From assembly GCA_000444245.1 (NCBI GenBank), contig ATSW01005584.1, forward strand, positions 1-23,952: a stretch of 23,952 nucleotides of DNA. Direction: 5' to 3'. The first letter of the stretch is position 1; each line of letters begins with the position of its first letter. This DNA comes from Botryllus schlosseri (taxonomy: Eukaryota; Chordata; Ascidiacea; Stolidobranchia; Styelidae). The notes under the pieces were generated by a model. That model ran no database searches and was not told where the DNA came from. It saw only the letters and a program-made list of their open reading frames with translations. The position numbers and the translations under genes were made by a program. This document shows positions 8,098-16,070 of the stretch, piece by piece.

Positions 8098-8630
8098 CAG
8101 GGTTGTAATGACTCGAGTCACGATTTTTAGGTGACTCGATCTGACTCGAGTCATTTTTCAAATGCGTAAAATGACTAGACTCTACAATCAATGTATTGAC
8201 TTGAGTGATTGTAAATGACTTGAAGCAAATCATATGACTCGAGAGTAAGACGGCCAGAACAGACATTTCATTGTAACTTCGAAGAATAGTTAAGTCACCA
8301 CAGTATTGCTATTTCGTGTATCTGTCCTGGTACTTGCAAAATAGGGCAAGAAACTGTTAGGACTGAGGGAAATTACGATATTATGAATGCGGACCATTCT
8401 GTATCACCCGAGCAGAGTTGAAAAAAGTGCGTTGAACCGGATTGAACTCAAAACTGAAGAGTGAACACAATGACTCGGACTCGAGTCAGACCACTATGAC
8501 TCAGACTCAACCATCTACTAGCAGACTTGGACTCGGAATTGACTCAGTGGTGAATTGAAAATGACTCGACTTGACTATAAAAGTGAGATCGTCTTGTGAC
8601 TCGGAACCTAGTGACTTGGTTACAACCCTG
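8098..8630. mobile_element. Non-autonomous hAT-like element with TGACTCG subterminal repeats, copy 2
   Basis: Paralogue of 4660-5201 with the same CAGGGTTGTA and TACAACCCTG ends. It is 533 bp long and flanked by ATTGATAG and ATGGACAT. It lies at the same place in its unit, so it was duplicated with the unit rather than inserted anew. Confidence 0.75.
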
Positions 8631-9322
8631 ATGGACATCACATGAACGATTTTTTTATTTTCCTCGACACTTGATAATTGGACCCTTGATTCCTGATTGG
8701 TTACTTTTCGCCAACTGTCGCAACATTTACATCGATCTTCGAAGTCTGAACCTCTTTGCGACCTGGTCGAAGTGCTTGATGTGAATCCTAAGTACGCGCT
8801 AATACGCCACAAAGATCGAAGAGAGTCCACCATGTCGGTGAAAGACTTGGCTCCAAACCCGACCACCATCGATGTGGAGAACCCGGAAGCAAGAGCCGAT
8901 ACGTCATCAAAGGCTGAAATCATCCTGACATCGAATGATTGTGCCGAGGCGTCTGGTGACAGAGAGCACGAGACTGAGACTTCTCTAATGGAAGACAATT
9001 CTTTGCATACGCCAATGCCGCGCCGATCTAATGGAGTTAGAAAGTGTCCGGAATGGTACGGGATCAGCATGAAATGATTGTGATGTGTCGTTGTGTCAAA
9101 TTTGTATTCAATTTCAATTGGTGGGAGAGATTGTGGTGATTCGTATAAGTCTTTTGTATTTGAGCCACCTTGCATCATGTAATCATTGCTTTTCTAATCT
9201 TTAGTTTCCAATTCCATTGTTAGTTAAAACGCGACTGTTACAGTTACTGTTGTATTTCACGCTGAGATTTGAGTTAGTAAAAGCCAACGAAACAAGAGTT
9301 TTCTGTTTACTGGTACGACACA
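8631..9322 (+). mobile_element. Ty3/gypsy-like retroelement fossil: pol 3' tail and 3' LTR, copy 2
   Basis: Paralogue of 5202-5873. The open stretch at 8697-9077 resembles an integrase C-terminal tail (NPKYALIRH, VKDLAPNPTT, and an end with RRS...VRK.PEWYG that is typical of gypsy Pol termini). A purine-rich tract and an LTR at 9132-9322 follow. It is a fragment, with most of the element missing. Confidence 0.65.
9132..9322 (+). repeat. LTR of the gypsy-like fossil, copy 2
   Basis: It begins TGTGGTGATT and ends ACGACACA. It is about 190 bp long and aligns end to end with 5685-5873. Confidence 0.6.
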
Positions 9323-9373
9323 TCCAAAGTTACGATGTGTGTCTATTTATTGAAAATTCCATTGCATGTGTGA

Positions 9374-9463
9374 ACCAGTGATAATAGCTCACCAGGTTTT
9401 CTGGATGCATACTGTTTTCTAAAATTGAATCACTTTGCATGTTTGATGCGATATCTGCATACC
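9374..9463 (+). repeat. Intergenic repeat copy 4
   Basis: It reads ACCAGTGATAATAGC and CACCAGGTT and ends GATATCTGCATACC. It lies 398 bp upstream of the ATG at 9772. Confidence 0.7.
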
Positions 9464-9703
9464 AAAGCCGTTATAATGCGGGTGAGGCCATTTGCTTTTG
9501 TGAGCTTCCAAGTCTTAGGTTGAGCCGTATCGCGTTTTGAAAGAGCTAGGTGTAACCAGAATGAAAACAAACACTCGGCTAGGGTGTATTTTGAAATCCT
9601 ACTACATCTGTTCATGTTCAAATGAAAATGTGCGATGATTTGATTTATCAACGTCACGCATAAAATGTTTTTTTGCTGAATTGAACATCACAGCCATTTA
9701 TTT

Positions 9704-9721
9704 TCTATTCTATTCTCGCAG
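9704..9721 (+). other. Splice acceptor upstream of the 9772 gene
   Basis: A TTCTATTCTATTCTCGCAG-like tract ends 50 nt before the ATG. Confidence 0.6.
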
Positions 9722-9771
9722 ATAAATGTAAAAATAATTGATAACGTTAGAATCTGTAAAAGCAAAGTACC

Positions 9772-10365
9772 ATGGATCATCAAATTCGAAGTGGAGATAC
9801 GGAATCTTATGCGAATTGTAAGACCGTTATTGGAAATGGCCAGGTAAGCTTAGAATACGATGTCTGCGGAAAAATGTATTCGACTGACCAAGGATTGCAG
9901 AAGCGTGTGTCCAGACACCTAAGAAAGGTCGCATGTGACTTTTGCGGGCTTGCTTTATCCAAATGTGACTTGAAACGTCACATACGCATTCACGGTGACG
10001 TAAGAGAATTTGAATGCGATGTCTGTGAAAAGTCCTTCATCCAGAAGATTACCTTGGCCAGGCACATGAACATTCACACCGACACCAAAGACTTTTTGTG
10101 TGACATTTGCGGTAAACTCTTCACGTTGAAACATAATCTGCATCAGCACATGGACATCCATGCTGGTCTGAAAAGATATGCCTGTGAGCTATGCGACATG
10201 GCCTTCACGTTGAGGAGCAATCTGTACAAGCATATAAAGATTCATGGTGTGTCTAATACTTCCTCTGTCGCATCGAGAAAGAATATTGTATGTCCCGTAT
10301 GTGGACTTGGTTTTGCAAGGAGCTATGGATTGCGAAGGCATTTTCTGCATATGCACCTAAATTGA
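9772..10365 (+). CDS. Truncated C2H2 zinc-finger protein (197 aa), chimera between two array types
   Basis: The leader and first fingers follow the 2785/6313 type. The later fingers (the TLRSNLYKH finger onward) follow the 16071 type. Finger 1 is degenerate twice over: Tyr for the first Cys and Arg for the first His. Finger 2 (residues 55-74) has X11 instead of X12 between Cys and His, from a 3-bp deletion. Fingers then start at residues 82, 110 and 138, and the last, at 174, has H-X4-H. The frame stops at TGA 10363-10365 inside a duplicated helix segment, although the same frame stays open beyond it to 10647. The protein may be made as a short form, or the locus may be dying. Start at ATG 9772 in context TACCATGGAT. 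Confidence 0.7.
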   Translation: MDHQIRSGDTESYANCKTVIGNGQVSLEYDVCGKMYSTDQGLQKRVSRHLRKVACDFCGLALSKCDLKRHIRIHGDVREFECDVCEKSFIQKITLARHMNIHTDTKDFLCDICGKLFTLKHNLHQHMDIHAGLKRYACELCDMAFTLRSNLYKHIKIHGVSNTSSVASRKNIVCPVCGLGFARSYGLRRHFLHMHLN

Positions 10366-10647
10366 TTGAGACAGCACCTCCCACTGCTCCTGAATGAAAA
10401 GAAGTTTCAATGCGAAATATACAGAAGGCGTTTTTTGAGACAGGATGGTGTTCCACTGCACATGAAAATCCATTTCAACAAGAATTTTGAATGTCCATTA
10501 TCTGGGATAAGCGTGTCGACTCGGGGAGCCTTGCGAAAACACTGGCTCATCCACGTGTATGAAAAGAATTTTCAATGTGAAATTTGTGGAATGGCATTCT
10601 TGAGGAAACGGAATGCCTCTGATCACCTAAAAATACATTTCAAATAG
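10366..10647 (+). pseudogene. Last three fingers of the 9772 gene, beyond the in-frame stop
   Basis: The frame continues after the TGA with three fingers, closely matching 16912-17193. Two zinc ligands are gone: CEIY for CEIC and CPLSG for CPVCG. Loss of ligands only on this side of the stop suggests that the region is no longer selected. It would be expressed only by stop read-through, for which I see no signal. Confidence 0.7.
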
Positions 10648-10808
10648 TGCTGGTCAAGCTGCAGGTCGCTTTTCAGTCACAATATGAACAGTAGGTTAGA
10701 AATTTTGTGTCAGGGCGAAGCAGGGTAGTGAACAAGTCGTGCGGTTCCATGTGAGAAGTCAATTAATTTGTTTTAATTATTTTGTCTCGCGTCATATTCC
10801 AGTTGCTT

Positions 10809-10882
10809 CGGAGTCACGTCAAAGTCGGGTAGCAGATGGTCGACTTCGAGTCGTAGGCTTAATATTCGAGTCTGAGTCCAAA
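10809..10882. repeat. GAGTC-rich stretch, possible hAT remnant
   Basis: CGGAGTCACG, AAAGTCGGG, CGAGTCG and CGAGTCTGAGTCC recur within 74 bp, recalling the subterminal repeats at 4660. No terminal repeat is found. A copy lies at 17341-17412. Confidence 0.3.
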
Positions 10883-11303
10883 TCATTGTATTCAATGTTC
10901 ACTTGTTCGGGGTTCATTCAAATCATATTTAAACGGTGATTTATCATGAGTCAGGACACATTAGTAAAAACTGGCAACGTCAGAGTATATACGTATATTC
11001 TTTATTATGTGCCCATCTAGTATGTGAACAAGATAACCCAAACACAATCTGACATGTATTCTTTTACCAACAAATGCCACTTCCGTTTCATCGCTAGAGT
11101 GCTTTTTACGCTATCTCCTGTTGCTTTTCATTCAATGTGCAGGACTCGTTTTCCAATACTTTTCAGATCCTGAATTATTGCGACCACATAAAGTAGTTTT
11201 TGCATGTCTTGGTAATAGCTACTTGACCTACTTCTACTTGTAACCGAATGCTGGTGTGTGTGTATGTGAGTATCGCAATTTTTTAAATTTAATTTATGGT
11301 GTA

Positions 11304-11405
11304 ATCTGGTATGATGCCTAACCAAGTTGACTGCATATACACGGTTTTATATCATTGAGTTTACCGTTATTGCACCACTTTGCGTATTTCATGCGATATC
11401 GGTAC
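11304..11405 (+). repeat. Intergenic repeat copy 5
   Basis: A diverged copy (ATCTGGTATGATGCC, AACCAAGTT, GCGATATCGGTAC) 529 bp upstream of the ATG at 11833. Confidence 0.6.
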
Positions 11406-11742
11406 ACTTTGATACCCTGAGGAGTTTGAGTTTGTCTGTAACATGTTTTGAAGGGGTCATAACCAGCATGCAATTTAGCACTGCACGCAGGTATACCTAG
11501 TAAATGGATAGCAAACGTGTGGCCGTGGACACGTAATTCAATCTTTGAGAGCTATAATTGATCTAGAAATTTTCTTCACGCTGGTCATGATTAAATGCGA
11601 CTTCATTTTTCAATTTTGATATAATAGCGTTTGTGACCAAATGAGAATGCGAGTCGACTCATTCAACTTGATACATAGAAATCGTTTAGAGAAATGAATA
11701 TTTGTTGAATTTATAATCCACGTTATTCGAACTCATTCTTTT

Positions 11743-11760
11743 TATACTGTATTCTCGCAG
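11743..11760 (+). other. Splice acceptor upstream of the 11833 gene
   Basis: TATACTGTATTCTCGCAG follows a T-rich tract and ends 72 nt before the ATG, the spacing of the MDRQ subfamily. Confidence 0.6.
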
Positions 11761-11832
11761 ATAGATATAGTTTAAGGCTGATCGAATCGTCACAATTTTT
11801 GGTACAATATAATCAGTAGTCAACAAGGCACC

Positions 11833-12787
11833 ATGGATCGTCAAAATGAAGTAATGGAATCATGTTTCAATCGCCAGGCCGTTACAGGAATTGGCAGTAC
11901 AAGCTTAGAATGCTATTTCTGCAGCAAGATCTATTCTTCTAAGAAAGGATTGAAGAAGCATTTGTCCGGACACCAACAAGACTTTAGCTGCGACTTTTGC
12001 GGGCTTACTTTTCAATACAAACACAGTTTACAGCGCCACACGCTCGTTCACAGCAACGCAAGAGAGTTTAAATGCGATGTCTGTGAACAGACCTTCGCCC
12101 AGAAGGGTACCCTAACTAGGCACATGAAGATGCATTCCGACATTAAACGCTTCTTGTGTGATATTTGCGGTAAACTCTTTTTCGTGGAAAAAAGGCCTGC
12201 ATCATCACATGGATATCCACGCTGGTCTTAAAAGATATGCCTGTGAGCTATGTGATATGGCCTTCAGGAATAGGAGCAATCTGACCAGACACATAAAGAT
12301 TCATGGTGTGCCTAATACATTTGTATGTCCGATATGTGGACTAGGTTTTACAAGAAACACTCGATTGCGACAGCACTTTTCAATGCACTTGAATGAAAAA
12401 AAGTTTCAATGTGAAATATGCGGAAAGGCCTTTTTGAGCAAAGAAAAAGTTACAGCACACATGAAAGTACATGTCAGCGAGAATCTGGAATGTCCAGTGT
12501 GCGGATTTGTTGTTTCGAGTCAAATTAACCTGAGGAGTCACTGTGTCGTGCATGTGAATGAAAGGAAGTTTCAATGTGACAAAGGGGGCGATAGGAGGGC
12601 GGAAATAGACCAAGGGGGCGAAAATAGTGAAGGGGCCGGTGATTACAGTTTGGATGCACAGTTTTCGGTACATTCAATTTTGGGGGCGATGATCCCTGAT
12701 AAGCTTGAAAAGAGGGCGATTGGTCGAAAAAGGTTTGGAACCACTGTTTTAAACAGTGCAGGTGTGGGTGGCCGAATGTGGATGTGA
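11833..12787 (+). pseudogene. C2H2 zinc-finger gene with a frameshift and a transposon-derived 3' end
   Basis: Paralogue of the 18371 gene. Residues 1-116 carry an intact first finger at 27, fingers at 53 and 81, and the start of a fourth at 109. A T run (12178-12182) has one T too many, so that frame stops at 12231. The following fingers read in another frame from 12158: the rest of finger 4, then four with complete ligands. The last finger is cut after Cys-Asp at 12580, where the frame runs straight into a CAGTGGTTC hAT element. It ends in about 69 unrelated residues at TGA 12787. The junction shares TGA with both parents, and about 985 bp are missing relative to 19114-20099. The expected last finger, stop codon and 3' flank are gone. 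Confidence 0.85.
12577..12746 (+). mobile_element. Truncated CAGTGGTTC-type hAT MITE fused to a zinc-finger frame
   Basis: The right 170 bp of the element at 20053-20268, ending GGTTTGGAACCACTG and followed by the target duplication TTTTAAAC (12747-12754). The left end is lost at the junction with the 11833 gene. By eye it differs from the full copy at about 8% of positions. Confidence 0.85.
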
Positions 12788-12878
12788 GACGTCTTATTGA
12801 ACTTAATTTATGGAAGTCGTACTAAGAAATGTTTTATTGCAGAATTCATAATAATGATCAATGTAAACTCATTCCTTT

Positions 12879-12896
12879 TTTATTATGTTCTCACAG
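12879..12896 (+). other. Splice acceptor upstream of the 12962 gene
   Basis: A T-rich tract ends TATGTTCTCACAG, 65 nt before the ATG. No intergenic repeat lies between it and the 11833 gene, because the 985-bp deletion removed it. Confidence 0.55.
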
Positions 12897-12961
12897 AATA
12901 ATATAAACTGATCTAACTGTGACGATGATCCGTACAATAGAATTTCTACCAACAAGGTACA

Positions 12962-13771
12962 ATGAATCATCAAGTACAAAATGGTGAAATGGTACTATAT
13001 TTGAATCATAAGACTGGTATTATGAATGGACTCGCAAGCTCAGAATGTGATGTTAGCGGGAAGACATGCTCTTCTAGCAAAGGATCGCGGAAGCATGTGT
13101 CGGGAAGCCAAAGAAAATTTTCCTGCGACTTTTGCGGGCTTGCTTTTCAAACGAAACAACAGTTAAAACGTCACATGCTCATTCACACTAACGTGAAAGA
13201 GTTTGAATGTGAAGTCTGTGGAAAGACTTTCGCCCTGAAGGGTACCCTATCCATGCACATGAACATTCACACCGACACTGAAGGCTTCTTGTGTGATATT
13301 TGCGGTCAACTTTTCTCGTGGAAACATAGTTTGCATCGACACATGGACAACCACGCTGGTCTTAAAAGATATGGCTGTGAGCTATGTGATATGGCCTTCA
13401 TGTATAAGAGCACTCTGTACAGACACATGAAGGTTCATGGTGGGTCTAATACATTTGTATGCCCCATATGGGGACTAGGTTTTGCGAGGAACTCCGGATT
13501 GACACAGCATCTTCCAGTGCACTTGAATGAAAAAAAGTTTCAATGTGAAATATGCGGAAACGCCATTTTGAGAAAAGATAAAGTTACAAGACACATGAAA
13601 GTACATGTCAGCGACAATTTGCAATGTCCAATATGCGGATTAACTTGCAGTAACTTGAAAAGTCACTTTATCATGCATGTGAATGAAAGAAAATTTCAAT
13701 GCGATGTATGCGGAAAGGCATTCTTGAGAAAAGGAGACGTGATCAGCCATATGGAAATGCATTTCAAATAG
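12962..13771 (+). CDS. C2H2 zinc-finger protein (269 aa), 6 canonical fingers and 3 altered ones
   Basis: Canonical fingers start at residues 55, 83, 111, 139, 195 and 249-250. The first position (about 29-49) has lost ligands, as in the 63 gene. The finger at 167 has Trp170 for its second Cys (CPIW). The finger at 222 has only 9 residues between Cys and His, missing three around the start of the helix. The frame is open end to end, and only 4 of 810 bases differ from the 20484 gene, three of them amino-acid changing. Start at ATG 12962, 65 nt after the acceptor. The upstream spacer is cut to 174 bp beyond the fused 11833 frame, so the usual promoter region is missing. The gene may be silent or rely on read-through transcription. 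Confidence 0.88.
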   Translation: MNHQVQNGEMVLYLNHKTGIMNGLASSECDVSGKTCSSSKGSRKHVSGSQRKFSCDFCGLAFQTKQQLKRHMLIHTNVKEFECEVCGKTFALKGTLSMHMNIHTDTEGFLCDICGQLFSWKHSLHRHMDNHAGLKRYGCELCDMAFMYKSTLYRHMKVHGGSNTFVCPIWGLGFARNSGLTQHLPVHLNEKKFQCEICGNAILRKDKVTRHMKVHVSDNLQCPICGLTCSNLKSHFIMHVNERKFQCDVCGKAFLRKGDVISHMEMHFK

Positions 13772-14227
13772 TGTTACTCGAGTTTCTTGTCCTTTTCTGT
13801 TTTCATTTGTCAGACGTGAAATGGAAGTAAGACTGAAATATTCGAGTCATTTGCCGAAACAAAGATGAAGAGGGAACATAGTAAAATTTTGATTGGGAAA
13901 ACCTTTCAGATTTTTTAGCATGATACATGACACACACAAATAACGTCAGTGTGTCAAAATCGGAGGTTCTCATTTCTGTAAATTTAGTAGAAACAGTATT
14001 TGGTCAACACTGCCATAAAATTAAAGAACTTGATCATGCAGTCTCAATATTATTGCACTACCTACACTTTTGTGAAGTTATAAATACTAAATTTTAAGTA
14101 AGCGGTCTATCTTTTTATTGAAGATAATGAACTCTGCGGTTCATATACTTTTGTTTGAGTAATAATGACTATGCTAACACCACCTAACACCTTACAGAAA
14201 TATGCGAATTATTTATTTCATTGATTA

Positions 14228-14325
14228 ACATGGTACAGTATCTAATCGGGTATACTGCATGCACACTATTTTGAGCATTGAATATAATATTGAATCACAA
14301 CAAGTGTTTAATGTGATATCAGCCC
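14228..14325 (+). repeat. Intergenic repeat copy 6
   Basis: A diverged copy (ACATGGTACAGTATC, TGCATGCACACTATT, GTGATATCAGCCC). It aligns with copy 10 at 19703. Confidence 0.55.
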
Positions 14326-14956
14326 GTTTGGGTACCAATGACTGACTACCTTCACCACATCTAACAATACGATGATATTTTCCATGTAAACGGCATATAA
14401 CGGTTCCGCGTTGGAGTTTTCGCTTCTGTGAATAACTACTCGTCGGTTCGTTTTTCCATAAAACTCTAAACTCAGTGTGCACTTTTTCCTTCTCGAATTA
14501 GAGGGAGTAAAACCACAACGCCATATTTGAGTGGTTATAAAGGTGTCCATGAACATTTTGCTGTCTTGTCGGAATATTTCATGAAATATATTTCCTGCAA
14601 AAAATCTTAAAATTTGTTACGAATTTGCTGGATAAGATAACAAACAATTTTTCAATCTACTGAGAATTGCTGCGCGGGTGGATGATATCGTCTGTTAGTC
14701 ATATTCATGTCATCTTCTGTTACTTTCTATCAAGTGTGCATGCGTCTAATTGATACAGGTCTTCATGTTCTGGTGTACTCTCTCTCAATTCTAATCCCAT
14801 TCGTAGAGATTTCGACATATCTTTCGAACTCACTACTTATTAGTAGAAATTTAATGTGGTAATTGTACCTGAGCTCCAATCAGTACTGTGAAAACCTCTG
14901 GCGTATGTACACGAGTAATTTACCATCTTGAAGCATCAATTTTTTTGCCCCTTTTT

Positions 14957-15045
14957 ACCAGTGATAAAACCTAACCAGGTTCACTGCATGCACAGATTTT
15001 TTGATATTTAATCACTTCACATGCTTGATGCAATATTTGCAACTC
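14957..15045 (+). repeat. Intergenic repeat copy 7
   Basis: It reads ACCAGTGATAAAACC, AACCAGGTT and TGCATGCACAG and ends GCAATATTTGCAA. Confidence 0.7.
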
Positions 15046-15094
15046 CAAGGAGTGCTAAAAAATCGTGACTCTCCATTAGGAATAAATTTGCGAA

Positions 15095-15120
15095 ACTCTG
15101 ACTCCGACTCCACAGCCCTG
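15095..15120. mobile_element. hAT-like right terminus (fragment)
   Basis: ACTCCGACTCCACAGCCCTG is the right end of a common hAT-like MITE type whose left end would read CAGGGCTGTGG. No left end is found. The copy at 22613-22638 is identical in this core. Confidence 0.5.
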
Positions 15121-15245
15121 GTTTCAACATACCTTGGAATTTGCTAGTTATAAGTAGAAAAAAGTGGTACTTCTACTCGAGCACAAATGACTACTGTAAC
15201 ATCCTCTGAAGCATCAATTTTTCTAGATCTCGTTCCCCGTTTGAA

Positions 15246-15337
15246 TCGGTGATAAAACCTTACCAGGTTGATTACACACATAATTTTGTACTCTTTAATC
15301 ACTTGCTTGACGTGCTTGATGCAATATCTGCAGACCC
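15246..15337 (+). repeat. Intergenic repeat copy 8
   Basis: It reads TCGGTGATAAAACC and TACCAGGTT and ends GCAATATCTGCAGACCC. It lies 825 bp upstream of the 16071 ATG, or about 330 bp once the MITE and its target duplication are subtracted. Confidence 0.7.
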
Positions 15338-15416
15338 AAGTTGCAATGCTCCGTGACTATTCACCTTCCTTTGAAATTATATGACCATTTGTGCCCAACT
15401 GAGAATGTGCGACGAC

Positions 15417-15902
15417 TGGGGTTGCATTTAAAACGAACGGTGTTTTAAACAAATACCTTTTTGAAACAAAGAATTTTGCCATAATTGTTTAAATACTTTC
15501 GGAAAATCGTGCAGTATATGAGCCTACACACGATTTGCACCCAAAGTAGTCGCGTATATGATGTGGGGTGGCTGGAACCTTGCAAATCGTCGTCGGCACA
15601 ACAGTTTTTGCGGGCACAGAATGGGTGTTCTGATGATCATGACCGCCGACAGTAAAAATGCTTCATGACGATGTATCCCTGATTAAATATATTTTGGTCT
15701 GTTTATGACAGTGATCGGAAGCCCTTTTCGCCGAAGAAGCCATATTTACCCTACATTTTCAATTGTCAATGTCAATTCATTGTGACGTCAAAATTAAATA
15801 GTATTGACGTCATGGCTAAAAAAATCAAAAACATGATTTAAACAAGGGCCTTGTTTTAATCATGTTTGTTTTAAATTGATTTTTGTTTTAAATGCAACCC
15901 TA
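15417..15902. mobile_element. 486-bp MITE with GGGTTGCATTTAAAAC inverted ends, copy 1
   Basis: The left end TGGGGTTGCATTTAAAAC and the right end GTTTTAAATGCAACCCTA are inverted repeats with one mismatch. Flanks GCGACGAC (15409-15416) and GCGTCAAC (15903-15910) match at 6 of 8 positions, which suggests an 8-bp target duplication as hAT elements make. A near-perfect 39-bp palindrome lies at 15829-15867. There is no transposase frame. It splits the upstream module of the 16071 gene. Confidence 0.75.
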
Positions 15903-15987
15903 GCGTCAACTTTATTTATTGAAACCACACAGAACAAAGTTTTGGTTTTCGAATTAATTGTCATGAGCCATTTCAACTCATTCATTG

Positions 15988-16005
15988 TCTTCCGTATTTT
16001 AGCAG
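15988..16005 (+). other. Splice acceptor upstream of the 16071 gene
   Basis: GTCTTCCGTATTTTAGCAG-like tract ending 65 nt before the ATG. Confidence 0.6.
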
Positions 16006-16070
16006 ATAACTAAATATAGGGTAAAACTGATTGAATCGTCAGACTTATTTGTACAATACCAATAAGTTCC

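Larger units (their letters stand above)
5925..9373 (+). repeat. 3.5-kb tandem unit, copy 2
   Basis: Second copy of the unit at 2399-5924. It is shorter mainly because its gene lacks the extra finger and its hAT-like element is 9 bp shorter. It ends where the chimeric upstream module of the 9772 gene begins. Confidence 0.75.
9323..9771. other. Upstream module of the 9772 gene
   Basis: Third copy of the module at 2361-2784 and 5874-6312, more diverged than the other two. It contains the intergenic repeat and the splice acceptor. Confidence 0.5.
10648..11832. other. Intergenic spacer upstream of the 11833 gene
   Basis: Paralogue of 17194-18370. It contains a GAGTC-rich stretch (10809-10882), one intergenic repeat, a conserved region with AGCAAACGTGTGGCC near 11510 and the splice acceptor. 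No gene is seen. The frame at 10739-10939 is not credible. Confidence 0.5.
13772..16070. other. Intergenic spacer upstream of the 16071 gene
   Basis: Paralogue of 21294-23588, about 97-98% identical by eye. It holds three intergenic repeats (14228, 14957, 15246), a hAT end fragment at 15095 and a 486-bp MITE at 15417. Bases about 14830-15045 and 15130-15337 are diverged direct copies that share GAAGCATCAATTTTT before the intergenic repeat. The reverse frames at 14225-14556 are not credible genes. Confidence 0.55.

Noticed and set aside
11238-11262. GTGTGTGTGTATGTG microsatellite
   Set aside because: Too short and impure to be worth a feature.
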